Shown here: positions 7,525-15,987 of the stretch, one piece after another
Position numbering within the stretch: position 1 is the stretch's first letter
Layout: each line of letters starts with the position of its first letter
NCBI RefSeq assembly: GCF_013127955.1
Contig: NZ_CP053435.1
Location: forward strand, 1,178,001 to 1,242,000
Length of the DNA: 64,000 bases
Source of the DNA: Spirosoma taeanense
Lineage (GTDB): Bacteria; Bacteroidota; Bacteroidia; Cytophagales; Spirosomataceae
Direction: 5' to 3'
Notes under the pieces: model-generated
What the model saw: the letters and a program-made list of their open reading frames with translations, nothing else
What the model was told of the DNA's origin: nothing
The model's database searches: none
Made by a program: the position numbers and the translations under genes

Positions 7525-8453
7525 ATGTCTCAACAGCTCCGTATTGTTTTCATGGGTACGCCCGATTTTGCCGTCGCCAGCCTAAACCGGCTGCTGGGGG
7601 GGGCTGTCATGTGGTGGCGGTCGTAACGGCGCCCGACCGACCCTCGGGCCGCGGATTGCAGCTTACCCCGTCGCCTGTCAAAAAAGCTGCCGAAGCGGCT
7701 AACCTACCCGTTCTGCAACCTGAGAAATTACGTGACCCGGTCTTTTTAGAGCAGTTGGCTAGTTACAACGCTGACCTGCAGGTCGTCGTCGCGTTCCGGA
7801 TGCTGCCGGAAGTGGTCTGGGCGATGCCAACCATCGGAACGTTCAACCTGCACGGCTCGCTGCTGCCTCAGTACCGGGGGGCGGCACCCATCAACTGGGC
7901 GATTATTAACGGCGAGACACAGACCGGCGTAACGACTTTCTTTATTGAGAAAGAGATTGACACCGGCCAGATGATTTTTCAGGATGTTGAACCCATTTAC
8001 CCCGACGATACGGCCGGAACGGTCCACGACCGGCTGATGGAACGCGGGGCCAATCTGGTGCTGAAAACGGTTCGGGCCATTGAAGCCGGTGAATATCCCC
8101 GAATTCCGCAACCCGGCGCCGACGATCTGAAATCCGCGCCGAAGCTGAGCCGGGAAACGACCGAAATCAACTGGAGCCAGCCGGTACATACCATTCGCAA
8201 TTTTGTACGCGGCCTTTCGCCTTATCCGGCTGCCTGGACTATCCTTAACGGTAAATTTTTTAAAATCTATGCCGTTTCGGTGGTTGATGAATCGCCGGTT
8301 GCCGCCGAGCCGGGGACAGCCTATACAAATCATAAGAAAACAATTCTGGTCCGGGCCGCCGATGGCTGGCTGAGTCTGGATGCGTTGCAGGCGGAGGGAA
8401 AACGACGCATGACGGCCGAAGAATTCCTGCGCGGCAATCGGTTAACCTTATGA
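7525..8453 (+). CDS. fmt: Methionyl-tRNA formyltransferase, frameshifted in a G8 run
   Basis: The reading begins at ATG 7525 with LRIVFMGTPDFAVASLNRLL, the canonical Fmt N-terminus, and then meets eight consecutive G (7596-7603). In the starting frame it would stop at TAA shortly after (7624). One frame over, HVVAVVTAPDRPSGRG continues without interruption to 8453 and contains the active-site region FNLHGSLLPQYRGAAPINWA. Adding a single G restores one reading frame and gives the spacing between LL and VV seen in E. coli Fmt. The enzyme formylates initiator Met-tRNA. The remaining reading frame is intact and conserved, so I favour a sequencing or assembly error in the homopolymer, or a switchable G tract, over old gene decay. 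Confidence 0.85.
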
Positions 8454-8524
8454 AAATTGGGCATTCTTGCTAATTGGCACGTTGTTTTTGGCTATTTTAC
8501 GGACTTAAACAACCTGATAACTTC

Positions 8525-11335
8525 ATGATACATCAACTTTATAGAAGATTCTTCTTCGCTATGATTTGTTGTCTGTCCGTAGCGGCACAGGCGCAGACCT
8601 TGCCAACACCGAAAGAACATTTCGGCTTCTCGATTGGCGACGACTACCAACTTGCTACCTATACGCAGACAGAGGCTTATTTTAAGAAGCTGGCGGCTCA
8701 GTCGGATCGGGTCAAGCTTGTTGACATTGGCGCAACAGAAGAGGGGCGCCGGCAGTGCATGCTGATAGTCTCGTCGCCGGCTAACCTGAAGAATCTGGCT
8801 CGCTACCAGGAAATTTCCCAGCGGATGGCCCGCGCCGAAAACCTGACCGATGAGCAGGCGCATGCCCTTGCCAACGAAGGGAAGGCGGTCGTCTGGATTG
8901 ACGGCGGTCTTCACGCTACCGAAACCGTCGGAACGCATCAGCTTATCGAAACGGCCTGGCAGCTGCTGAGCCGGAATGACCCCGAAACGCTTCGGATTCT
9001 GGACCAGGTTGTCATTCTGCTGACCCACGCTAACCCCGACGGGCAGGAACTGGTTACGAACTGGTACATGCGTGAGCAACAGCCAACGAAGCGCTCGCTG
9101 GAGAACCTGCCCCGGCTCTACCAGAAATATGTTGGTCATGACAATAACCGCGATTTCTTCATCATGAACATGAAGGAGTCACAGAATCTGGGCCACCAGT
9201 TGTTTATCGAGTGGTTGCCGCAGATCATGTATAATCACCACCAGCGTGGTCCGGCTGGTTCGGTGCTGGCGGGTCCGCCTTACCGCGATCCGTTCAATTA
9301 CGTTTTCGACCCGTTGATGATTACGGGGATTGATGCCCTGGGGGCGGCTATGTATAACCGGCTGAACGTAGAGAACAAGCCCGGCTACACGCGGCTTGGC
9401 GGTTCGAGTTTTTCGACCTGGTACAACGGTGGACTACGCACAACGACGGAATTTCACAACATGATTGGCCTGCTGACGGAAATCATTGGGGGGCCAACAC
9501 CCGAAGAAGTGCCCCTGGTGCCGCAGCGGCTGATTCCCAACGGCGCTACGCCCAATCCGGTGGCTCCTCAGAAATGGAATTTCCGGCAATCCATCGATTA
9601 CTCGCTTTCGCTGAACTACGCGGTACTGGATTACGCGGCCCGCCATCACGACGAACTGCTCTTTAATATCTACCGCATGGGCAAAAACTCTATTGAACAC
9701 GGCAACCGCGATTACTGGACACCTTACCCGAAGCGGATTGACGCCATTAACCAGGCGTACCGGAACGATCAGAAAAAAGCAGCTCCGGCTGAGTCGGGAA
9801 ATACCAACAGCGATCCATTCGGCTGGTCGAACCGGGGTGGCATTCCCGCTAAATATTACGACAGCGTTCTGAAAGACCCGACCCTACGTGATCCTCGGGG
9901 GTATATCCTATCGGCTGCACAGCCCGATTTTCCAACGGCGGTTTCGTTCATTAACGCGCTCATCAAAACAGGTCTGGTTGTGCACAAGGCTACGGCCGAC
10001 TTTACCGTTGCCGGAAAGAGTTACCCGGCCGGTTCTTACGTTGTGAAGACAAATCAGGCGTTCCGGCCACACGTACTCGATATGTTTGAGCCGCAGGATC
10101 ACCCTAACGACTTCCAGTATCCGGGTGGACCGCCCATCCGGCCCTATGATTCGGCGGGATGGACGCTGGCTTATCAGATGGGCGTGCAGTTCGACCGGTT
10201 GCTGGAGGATTTTGATGGGCCGTTTGCGCGCGTACCCTACGGTGAGCTGCAAAAGCCCACGGGCGGTTTGAAAGCAGGCTCATCTGTTGCAGGTTATACG
10301 CTCAGCCCGCGCGCTAATTACTCCTTCACGGTTGTCAACGATTTGCTTAAGGCGGGGGTTGATGTGTACCGGTTGTCGGGTGGACGTACCGGAAAGTCGG
10401 TTGTGGAGCCGGGTACATTCTTTGTGCCAGCATCAGCAAAGGCCAGGACTGCACTGGAGAAATCGGCCGCTGATTCTGGGCTTGAAGTGATGGGCGTAGC
10501 GCAACGGCCATCGGGTGTGGCTGGCAAAGTAAAGCCGCAACGAATCGCCCTCTGGGATACCTACGGCGGCTCAATGGCTTCCGGCTGGGTACGCTGGCTG
10601 GCCGAGCAGTACCACTTTCCGGCTCAGGTTATTTACGCTCAGGATATTGATGCCGGTAATCTTCACAAGAAATATGACGTCATTGTTTTTGTTACCCGCG
10701 CCATTCCGGCAACCGGCAGTCAGGAGAGCGAAGCTAACCGGACACCGGCGAGTCGGGAGCCAAAAGCTGAAGAACTGCCGACCGAGTACCGCCCCTGGCT
10801 TGGCAGGATTACAGCCAGCAAATCGATTCCTCAACTAAAGCAGTTTATGGAAGATGGCGGCTCTGTGGTAACGATCGGCAGCAGCACGAATCTAGCCTAT
10901 CACCTGGGCTTACCGGTGAAGAATGCGCTTGTTGAGATGACTGCCAGCGGGCAGAGCCGGCCGCTACCGGGCGAAAAGTATTACGTTCCGGGCAGTATCC
11001 TGCGCGTAAGTATGGATTCTACCCAGCAGGCTACCTGGGGTATGCCGTCGCAGGGCGATGTTTATTTCGACGCCAGCCCGGTGTTCAAAATTGCACCTGA
11101 TGCGATTGCAAATGGTAGCGTGAAGCCACTGGCCTGGTTTTCAAGCGCACACCCGCTGCGGAGCGGCTGGGCCTGGGGGCAGTCATACCTGCAGGATGGT
11201 GTAACAGCCTTTATGGCTCCTGTTGGCTCGGGCAAATTATACGCCTTCGGGCCGGAGATTACGTTCCGAGCGCAGGCTCATGGGACGTTTAAACTCTTGT
11301 TCAACCAGTTATATGCAACGGCCGTTACGCCTTAA
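8525..11335 (+). CDS. Secreted M14 family zinc carboxypeptidase-like metallopeptidase
   Basis: 936 aa with a signal peptide (IHQLYRRFFFAMICCLSVAAQAQ). The M14 domain fills the first part: zinc ligands H130 and E133 in GGLHATE, HANPDGQE near 169, the substrate-binding DNNRDF near 207, a further zinc histidine in YNHHQRG near 240, and a candidate catalytic glutamate in LLTEIIGG. The C-terminal half (from about residue 600) lacks these motifs and resembles the beta-rich or amidotransferase-like extensions of large Bacteroidetes M14 proteins. It probably trims peptides in the periplasm or outside the cell. The start at 8525 is preferred over an upstream in-frame TTG because the signal peptide begins there. 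The YdjC-type deacetylase gene follows 104 bases later. Confidence 0.85.
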   Translation: MIHQLYRRFFFAMICCLSVAAQAQTLPTPKEHFGFSIGDDYQLATYTQTEAYFKKLAAQSDRVKLVDIGATEEGRRQCMLIVSSPANLKNLARYQEISQRMARAENLTDEQAHALANEGKAVVWIDGGLHATETVGTHQLIETAWQLLSRNDPETLRILDQVVILLTHANPDGQELVTNWYMREQQPTKRSLENLPRLYQKYVGHDNNRDFFIMNMKESQNLGHQLFIEWLPQIMYNHHQRGPAGSVLAGPPYRDPFNYVFDPLMITGIDALGAAMYNRLNVENKPGYTRLGGSSFSTWYNGGLRTTTEFHNMIGLLTEIIGGPTPEEVPLVPQRLIPNGATPNPVAPQKWNFRQSIDYSLSLNYAVLDYAARHHDELLFNIYRMGKNSIEHGNRDYWTPYPKRIDAINQAYRNDQKKAAPAESGNTNSDPFGWSNRGGIPAKYYDSVLKDPTLRDPRGYILSAAQPDFPTAVSFINALIKTGLVVHKATADFTVAGKSYPAGSYVVKTNQAFRPHVLDMFEPQDHPNDFQYPGGPPIRPYDSAGWTLAYQMGVQFDRLLEDFDGPFARVPYGELQKPTGGLKAGSSVAGYTLSPRANYSFTVVNDLLKAGVDVYRLSGGRTGKSVVEPGTFFVPASAKARTALEKSAADSGLEVMGVAQRPSGVAGKVKPQRIALWDTYGGSMASGWVRWLAEQYHFPAQVIYAQDIDAGNLHKKYDVIVFVTRAIPATGSQESEANRTPASREPKAEELPTEYRPWLGRITASKSIPQLKQFMEDGGSVVTIGSSTNLAYHLGLPVKNALVEMTASGQSRPLPGEKYYVPGSILRVSMDSTQQATWGMPSQGDVYFDASPVFKIAPDAIANGSVKPLAWFSSAHPLRSGWAWGQSYLQDGVTAFMAPVGSGKLYAFGPEITFRAQAHGTFKLLFNQLYATAVTP

Positions 11336-11439
11336 CGAGCATTGACAAACACACGTTGAAAATGCTGAGGTATTCATCTAAAGAGTAGAAGTGCCCGCAA
11401 GTGGGTTTTGCTTTATGACTCACCAAAATCCAGCAAGGC

Positions 11440-12444
11440 ATGCTTAAGTTATTGTTCCTGCTCATAACCGGCATCGGTTTAATGGACTGTCTGACGGTTT
11501 GCGCACAGACAGAAACGTATGCCGAAAAGTTGGGCTTTCCCAAAGGCCGGAAAGTCGTGCTGTTTCACGTTGACGATGCCGGCATGAGTTATGAGTCGAA
11601 CGTTGGCACAATGAACGCCCTGGACAAAGGAATTGCGAGCTCCACTAGTGTCATGATGCCCTGCGGATGGGTACCTCAGTTTTTCGATTATCTCCGGAAA
11701 CACCCTACTATCGACGCCGGAGTTCACCTGACGTTAACGTCGGAGTGGGATAATTACCGCTGGACTCCGCTGGTTGGGCGTGAAAAGGCCCCGGGTCTTT
11801 ACGACGAGCAGGGCGCTTTCTGGCATTCAGTAGCGCAGGTTGTCGAGCATGCGTCGCCCGATGAAGTTGAGACCGAGATTCGGGCGCAACTGGCGCGCTA
11901 CCGGTCGTTTGGCCTTCAGCCAACGCATATGGATTCGCACATGGGTACGCTGTTTGAACCGAAGTTCCTGCCGAAATATGTTAAGCTAGCTATCGAGGAG
12001 AAAATCCCCATCCTGTTTCCGGGAGGTCATGCGTCGCTGATTATCAAAGCCAACAACATTCCAGCTAGTCTGCAACAGTTGCTTCAGCAAGTAGGACAGC
12101 AGCTCTGGAACGCAGGCTTGCCGGTTCTTGACGATCTCGACGGAACAAGCTACGGCTGGAATCTGCCCGCCGGGACGGCAATGACCGATGAAAACCTGCG
12201 TTCCTACAAAACCCAGAAATTTATCGAGCTGCTGAAAGCCGCGAGGCCCGGGCTGACGTATATTATTATGCACTGCACGGCGCCAACGGAAGTATTTAGC
12301 CAGATATCAACCTCGGGGCCAACCCGGAAAGGAGATATGCTGGCGATGATGGACCCGGCGCTGCGGGCGTTTGTCGAGAACGAAGGAATCATAGTGACGA
12401 CCTGGCGCGAGCTGGCAGAACGGCGCAGGAAAGTAGTGAAATAA
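11440..12444 (+). CDS. ChbG/YdjC-type carbohydrate deacetylase, exported
   Basis: 334 aa with a signal peptide (LKLLFLLITGIGLMDCLTVCAQ). The family's metal-binding pattern is visible: HVDDAGMS near residue 46 (D-D), a histidine in AGVHLTLTSEW, and THMDSHMGT in the middle. YdjC/ChbG/HpnK proteins remove acetyl groups from N-acetylated sugars such as chitin oligosaccharides using a divalent metal. The signal peptide places it in the periplasm or at the surface, unlike E. coli ChbG. Its stop codon is separated by one base from the start of folA, so the two are co-transcribed. I see no functional reason for that coupling. Confidence 0.85.
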   Translation: MLKLLFLLITGIGLMDCLTVCAQTETYAEKLGFPKGRKVVLFHVDDAGMSYESNVGTMNALDKGIASSTSVMMPCGWVPQFFDYLRKHPTIDAGVHLTLTSEWDNYRWTPLVGREKAPGLYDEQGAFWHSVAQVVEHASPDEVETEIRAQLARYRSFGLQPTHMDSHMGTLFEPKFLPKYVKLAIEEKIPILFPGGHASLIIKANNIPASLQQLLQQVGQQLWNAGLPVLDDLDGTSYGWNLPAGTAMTDENLRSYKTQKFIELLKAARPGLTYIIMHCTAPTEVFSQISTSGPTRKGDMLAMMDPALRAFVENEGIIVTTWRELAERRRKVVK

Positions 12445-12445
12445 C

Positions 12446-12958
12446 ATGAAAATTAGTCTCATTTCGGCCGTAGCGCAGAACGGCGTTATTGGTTGCACCA
12501 ACCCGCAGGGTAAACCGGACCTGCCCTGGCATTTGCCCGATGACTTCGCGTTCTTCAAAAAGAAAACCAGTCACCACCCAATCATCATGGGGCGTAAATC
12601 GCTCGAAGCGTTGGGAAAACCGTTGCCAAATCGCACAAACATTGTTATCACACGCAATCCCGAGTTTACGGCTGCTGGCGTAACCGTTGTGCATACGCTC
12701 GACAATGCGCTGGCCCAGGCCAGAACGGTCAATCAGGAAGAAATTTTTGTGATTGGCGGGGCCGAGATTTACGCCATGGCGCTGCCGATAGCGACAACGC
12801 TTTATCTGACCGAAATCCACCAGACGTATGAAGGTGACGCTTATTTTCCGGCGTTCGACCGCTCGGAGTGGAAAGAAGTGTCTCGCAAGCCACACCCGGC
12901 AGATGAACGGCATGAAGCTGGGTTTGACTTTGTTGAGTATGAAAAGCAGGTAAAGTAA
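12446..12958 (+). CDS. folA: Dihydrofolate reductase
   Basis: 170 aa. The N-terminus ISLISAVAQNGVIG is the typical DHFR start. LPWHLPDDFAFFKKKT contains the substrate-binding W and the catalytic acid (D in LPDD). IIMGRKSLEALGKPLPNRTNIVIT binds NADPH, and FVIGGAEIYAMALP is the conserved glycine pair region. The enzyme makes tetrahydrofolate for one-carbon metabolism, including the formyl donor used by Fmt. It follows the deacetylase gene with one base between and ends 26 bases from the convergent BatA-like gene. Confidence 0.95.
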   Translation: MKISLISAVAQNGVIGCTNPQGKPDLPWHLPDDFAFFKKKTSHHPIIMGRKSLEALGKPLPNRTNIVITRNPEFTAAGVTVVHTLDNALAQARTVNQEEIFVIGGAEIYAMALPIATTLYLTEIHQTYEGDAYFPAFDRSEWKEVSRKPHPADERHEAGFDFVEYEKQVK

Positions 12959-12984
12959 CCTGTGTAGGTCCCGGACCCCGACCC

Positions 12985-15054
12985 TTACCCTTTTAGGAAC
13001 CGCACCAGCCCAACCTCAATCAGCAGGAAAGCAAGCGCGGCCAGCAGAAAGTATTTCCACAGGCTCTTACCCAGGTTTTCCTGCTCCAGTACCTGAACAA
13101 AGTCGCCATCCTGAATGCTGTCGAAAACTTCGACATTAGGCTGGCTGGCAAAAGCCCGACGCAGTTCATCGGCGGAGTAAAACTCCATCGCCGATTCCTG
13201 GTTACCATGATTAAACGCCAGGAGCTGTTCGGTTTTTCCCTGTCCGTTGAGCAGGGTGTAATACCCTGCCTCAATGGTTTGTCCAGCCGCCAATTCATTG
13301 CTTTTCGGCATTTCGAGCAAGAGCTGGTTCCCCACTATGCGCTGCACGGGAATAATCTCCAGCTTATCGTGTTTCAGTTTATAGACGGCCCGTTCCGAAG
13401 GATTATTTACCGGAATGGTTATCAGGCCATCATCGAAGGAATAAGCGGTTCGCTGCGCCCGGACGCTCAAAGCGGCCATTTTATACATTACTGGCACAAA
13501 CAGCGCGTGTTCAGCCAGATTCCCGTACTGGTTCGCCAGCGGATTGGCCAGCAGATACAAATTGCCCTGACCCACCCGCGACTGCGTCAGGAAAGGGCTT
13601 CCGTCGCGCAGACTCAGCAGACGTTGCCCCGAACTCCACCGCCACACCGGAGCGGCCGAGGGCATATTCAACGGATCGGACTGATAGCTTTGCTGAAATA
13701 CGTCGCGGAAGAACGGACTGCGCCGGTCAGGATCGGCCATGGGTAGGAGCGAAGGTGATGTTCCTGGGCCCGTTACCTGCACGCTGCCTACACCCAGCGC
13801 ACTCAGAAATGGGCCATAACTGCCCGCATCCGGATTTGCCGGTGGAATAACGGCCAGACTGCCGCCCTGCCGAACGAATCGCTCCAGTTCAGAGCGGAGC
13901 GTTCCTGAAACCTGAGCCACGCCCTCCAGTACAACCAGATCCGTTTCTTTCAACTGCCCAACATCGAAATTCTGCGCATTGAAACTACGCCGGACAAACA
14001 GGCTGTCATTGGAGAAAACGGTCTGTACGTAATCGGTCTGCGCTTTCTGTTCAAACAAATGCAGCACCCGAACGGCGGGCGAAGCCTGAATGACAAAGAA
14101 GTACTGGTTATCAAACGTAATCGGAAAATCCTCGAAAACAATCCGGCCCCGGTGGTAGCCTTTGGTCGTTACGTTGAAGTTTAACGCAACCGTTACGGAG
14201 CCGTCCGGCGGGATGGTTGCCGAAGCTGTTGACGTTTGGGCATCGTCCAGATACAGGCGTATGGCCAGATTTCTGACGTTTTCCCGGCCGCCGTTATTCA
14301 GCTTTACGTTCAGGCTGTTATTCTGCATCTCGCGGATAAACGGCGTGGTGAGCCATACCGAATCAACATACACATTTTTGGTCGCCTGCGCATCCAGCGG
14401 TACGATGAAAAGGCGGTCGGTGGTGTCAATTTTCAGCTTCGACAGATCGCCGACGGTACTTTTCTGGAAATCTGAGAACCAGAATAACTGATTCCGCCCA
14501 CCCGGATTCAGCGAGCTGAGCAGGTTACGCTGCCGCCGGTAAACGGTTTCGAGCATCCGGGACGTATGCGCAAACCGGACGGACGTAACCCGGTCGCGCA
14601 CCGATTCAGCCGTTCCGGCCTGTTGCTCGGCTGCCGAAAAATCATTCGTGAGCAGTTGCAGCGACGTGGCGTTGCGAAATAAGGTCAGTAGTTCATCCAG
14701 CTTGCTGATGGCAATGTCCAGATAGCGTTTCTCGTTCCGCTCATTCTGCATACTGAACGAGTTGTCGAGGTATAGGCTCGTAACGCCCTGCCGGGATAGG
14801 CCCAGCCTGTTTTTACTCGGAATAAACGGCTGGGCAAACGCCAGAACCAGACAGGCCAGAAACAAACACCGGCAGGCCAGAATAAGCCAGTGCTTGAGCC
14901 GACGGAAGGATTTGGTTTCAGTCTGAACGGTACGCAGCAGGGCCACATTCGTAAAAAACACCCGGCGCGTTCGGCGGAAGTTGAACAGGTGAATGGCAAT
15001 TGGAACCGATACGGCCATCAGGCCAAATAAGAATGAGGGATATAGGAAATTCAT
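12985..15054 (-). CDS. BatA-domain (aerotolerance regulator N-terminal) membrane protein
   Basis: 689 aa. The N-terminus MNFLYPSFLFGLMAVSVPIA followed by HLFNFRRTRRVFFTNVALL is the double-transmembrane BatA signature: membrane segments at about 7-25 and 56-78 with an arginine-rich loop between. A von Willebrand A-like region follows (TSLYLDNSFSMQNERNEK, the MIDAS-type D-x-S-x-S at about 93-97). A long periplasmic part comes next, and a C-terminal membrane segment ends the protein (KYFLLAALAFLLIEVGLVRF). These proteins belong to the Bat/MoxR sphere of membrane-associated vWA proteins; a precise role is not established. No MoxR ATPase or other bat genes are adjacent, so this is an isolated member. 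Confidence 0.85.
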   Translation of the reverse strand: MNFLYPSFLFGLMAVSVPIAIHLFNFRRTRRVFFTNVALLRTVQTETKSFRRLKHWLILACRCLFLACLVLAFAQPFIPSKNRLGLSRQGVTSLYLDNSFSMQNERNEKRYLDIAISKLDELLTLFRNATSLQLLTNDFSAAEQQAGTAESVRDRVTSVRFAHTSRMLETVYRRQRNLLSSLNPGGRNQLFWFSDFQKSTVGDLSKLKIDTTDRLFIVPLDAQATKNVYVDSVWLTTPFIREMQNNSLNVKLNNGGRENVRNLAIRLYLDDAQTSTASATIPPDGSVTVALNFNVTTKGYHRGRIVFEDFPITFDNQYFFVIQASPAVRVLHLFEQKAQTDYVQTVFSNDSLFVRRSFNAQNFDVGQLKETDLVVLEGVAQVSGTLRSELERFVRQGGSLAVIPPANPDAGSYGPFLSALGVGSVQVTGPGTSPSLLPMADPDRRSPFFRDVFQQSYQSDPLNMPSAAPVWRWSSGQRLLSLRDGSPFLTQSRVGQGNLYLLANPLANQYGNLAEHALFVPVMYKMAALSVRAQRTAYSFDDGLITIPVNNPSERAVYKLKHDKLEIIPVQRIVGNQLLLEMPKSNELAAGQTIEAGYYTLLNGQGKTEQLLAFNHGNQESAMEFYSADELRRAFASQPNVEVFDSIQDGDFVQVLEQENLGKSLWKYFLLAALAFLLIEVGLVRFLKG

Positions 15055-15151
15055 GTTTTACTATAACGCTTCAAAAGCCGAATGTACGTACAAACGGCCT
15101 CATTTTTATGTAGTCCATGAACCGCTCATCAAAAGCCTGAACCGGGGTAAA

Positions 15152-15886
15152 CTAGTAAGCTAATAAATCGTCTGGATTTACTTGATCAGGCATCTCAAAT
15201 TCATAAAATGCCGTTTTTGTCTGTAATACGTCTGTATAGGTAATTGAACCCGTTGCATCGCCAATAGTTAGGAAGTCGTCCGTAGGAGTATGTCCTACAA
15301 CCTGATGAAAACCCTTTAGGTAATCGGCTCGGGTTTCCGTCCGATCGGCCCAGACCGGACCGCTGAACGGATCAGATCCGCCCCGTCTGGGGCCTGCTTC
15401 AAACAACAGATCCCGCACAGACTGGGACTGCCCATGTACGTCATTCAGCAGGTCAGCTACGTTGAAATCGGACGTAATTGTCGAGGTTTGACGACCGGTT
15501 TGGGTTAGCAGCCGCGCCAGCCATCGGTTTGTCACGCCCGCGTGCGTAAAGAGATAAGCACCTTCCTGATGGGCAATCTGAAACAGGGCTTTATGCCTGG
15601 CAAATAAATTGCTGAGCGAGGGTTGTGCCCACATCCGAAACCCTGAACAGCCGTAGTGCGGATAGTGCAGATACTGTGCGTCATGGTTGCCAATCAGCAG
15701 CACGACTTTTTGCGGGTATTGTTGCCTCAGCTGGATTATATCATTCAGATTCTTATAAATCGTTTCGTCATTTACCTCATAACTGTCTGTGTAGTCGCCT
15801 ATAAAAATAATCCGGTCATACGCGTCAAAATTGATCTGTTGCCAGACCGTCAGGCCATGCAGATCACTTATACTGAGGCATTTCAT
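15152..15886 (-). CDS. Calcineurin-like metallophosphoesterase
   Basis: 244 aa from the chosen ATG. Motifs in order are SDLHG (residues 6-10), GDYTD, GNHDA and THAGV, which supply the D, H, D, N and H ligands of a two-metal centre. The protein resembles serine/threonine phosphatases and diadenosine tetraphosphate hydrolases of the ApaH/PrpE type; the substrate is unknown. The start at 15886 (KCLSISDLHG) is chosen because this family usually begins within a few residues of the first motif. In-frame ATGs at 15910 and 15931 sit against or inside the infB terminator. The gene follows infB on the same strand, so read-through is possible. Confidence 0.85.
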   Translation of the reverse strand: MKCLSISDLHGLTVWQQINFDAYDRIIFIGDYTDSYEVNDETIYKNLNDIIQLRQQYPQKVVLLIGNHDAQYLHYPHYGCSGFRMWAQPSLSNLFARHKALFQIAHQEGAYLFTHAGVTNRWLARLLTQTGRQTSTITSDFNVADLLNDVHGQSQSVRDLLFEAGPRRGGSDPFSGPVWADRTETRADYLKGFHQVVGHTPTDDFLTIGDATGSITYTDVLQTKTAFYEFEMPDQVNPDDLLAY

Positions 15887-15910
15887 ACAGAAATAAAGCT
15901 TATCTTCCAT

Positions 15911-15944
15911 AAAAAACGCCCCAACCGTCAAAACAGTTGGGGCG
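15911..15944 (-). terminator. Intrinsic terminator of the rimP-nusA-infB operon
   Basis: On the minus strand CGCCCCAAC and GTTGGGGCG form a 9-bp stem (extendable by two pairs) followed directly by TTTTTT. It lies 44 bases after the infB stop codon and ends one base before an in-frame ATG of the phosphoesterase gene. Confidence 0.85.
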
Positions 15945-15987
15945 CAAACTAATCTTATTATACTCCGGTCAGTCCGGTTTGATTGAC

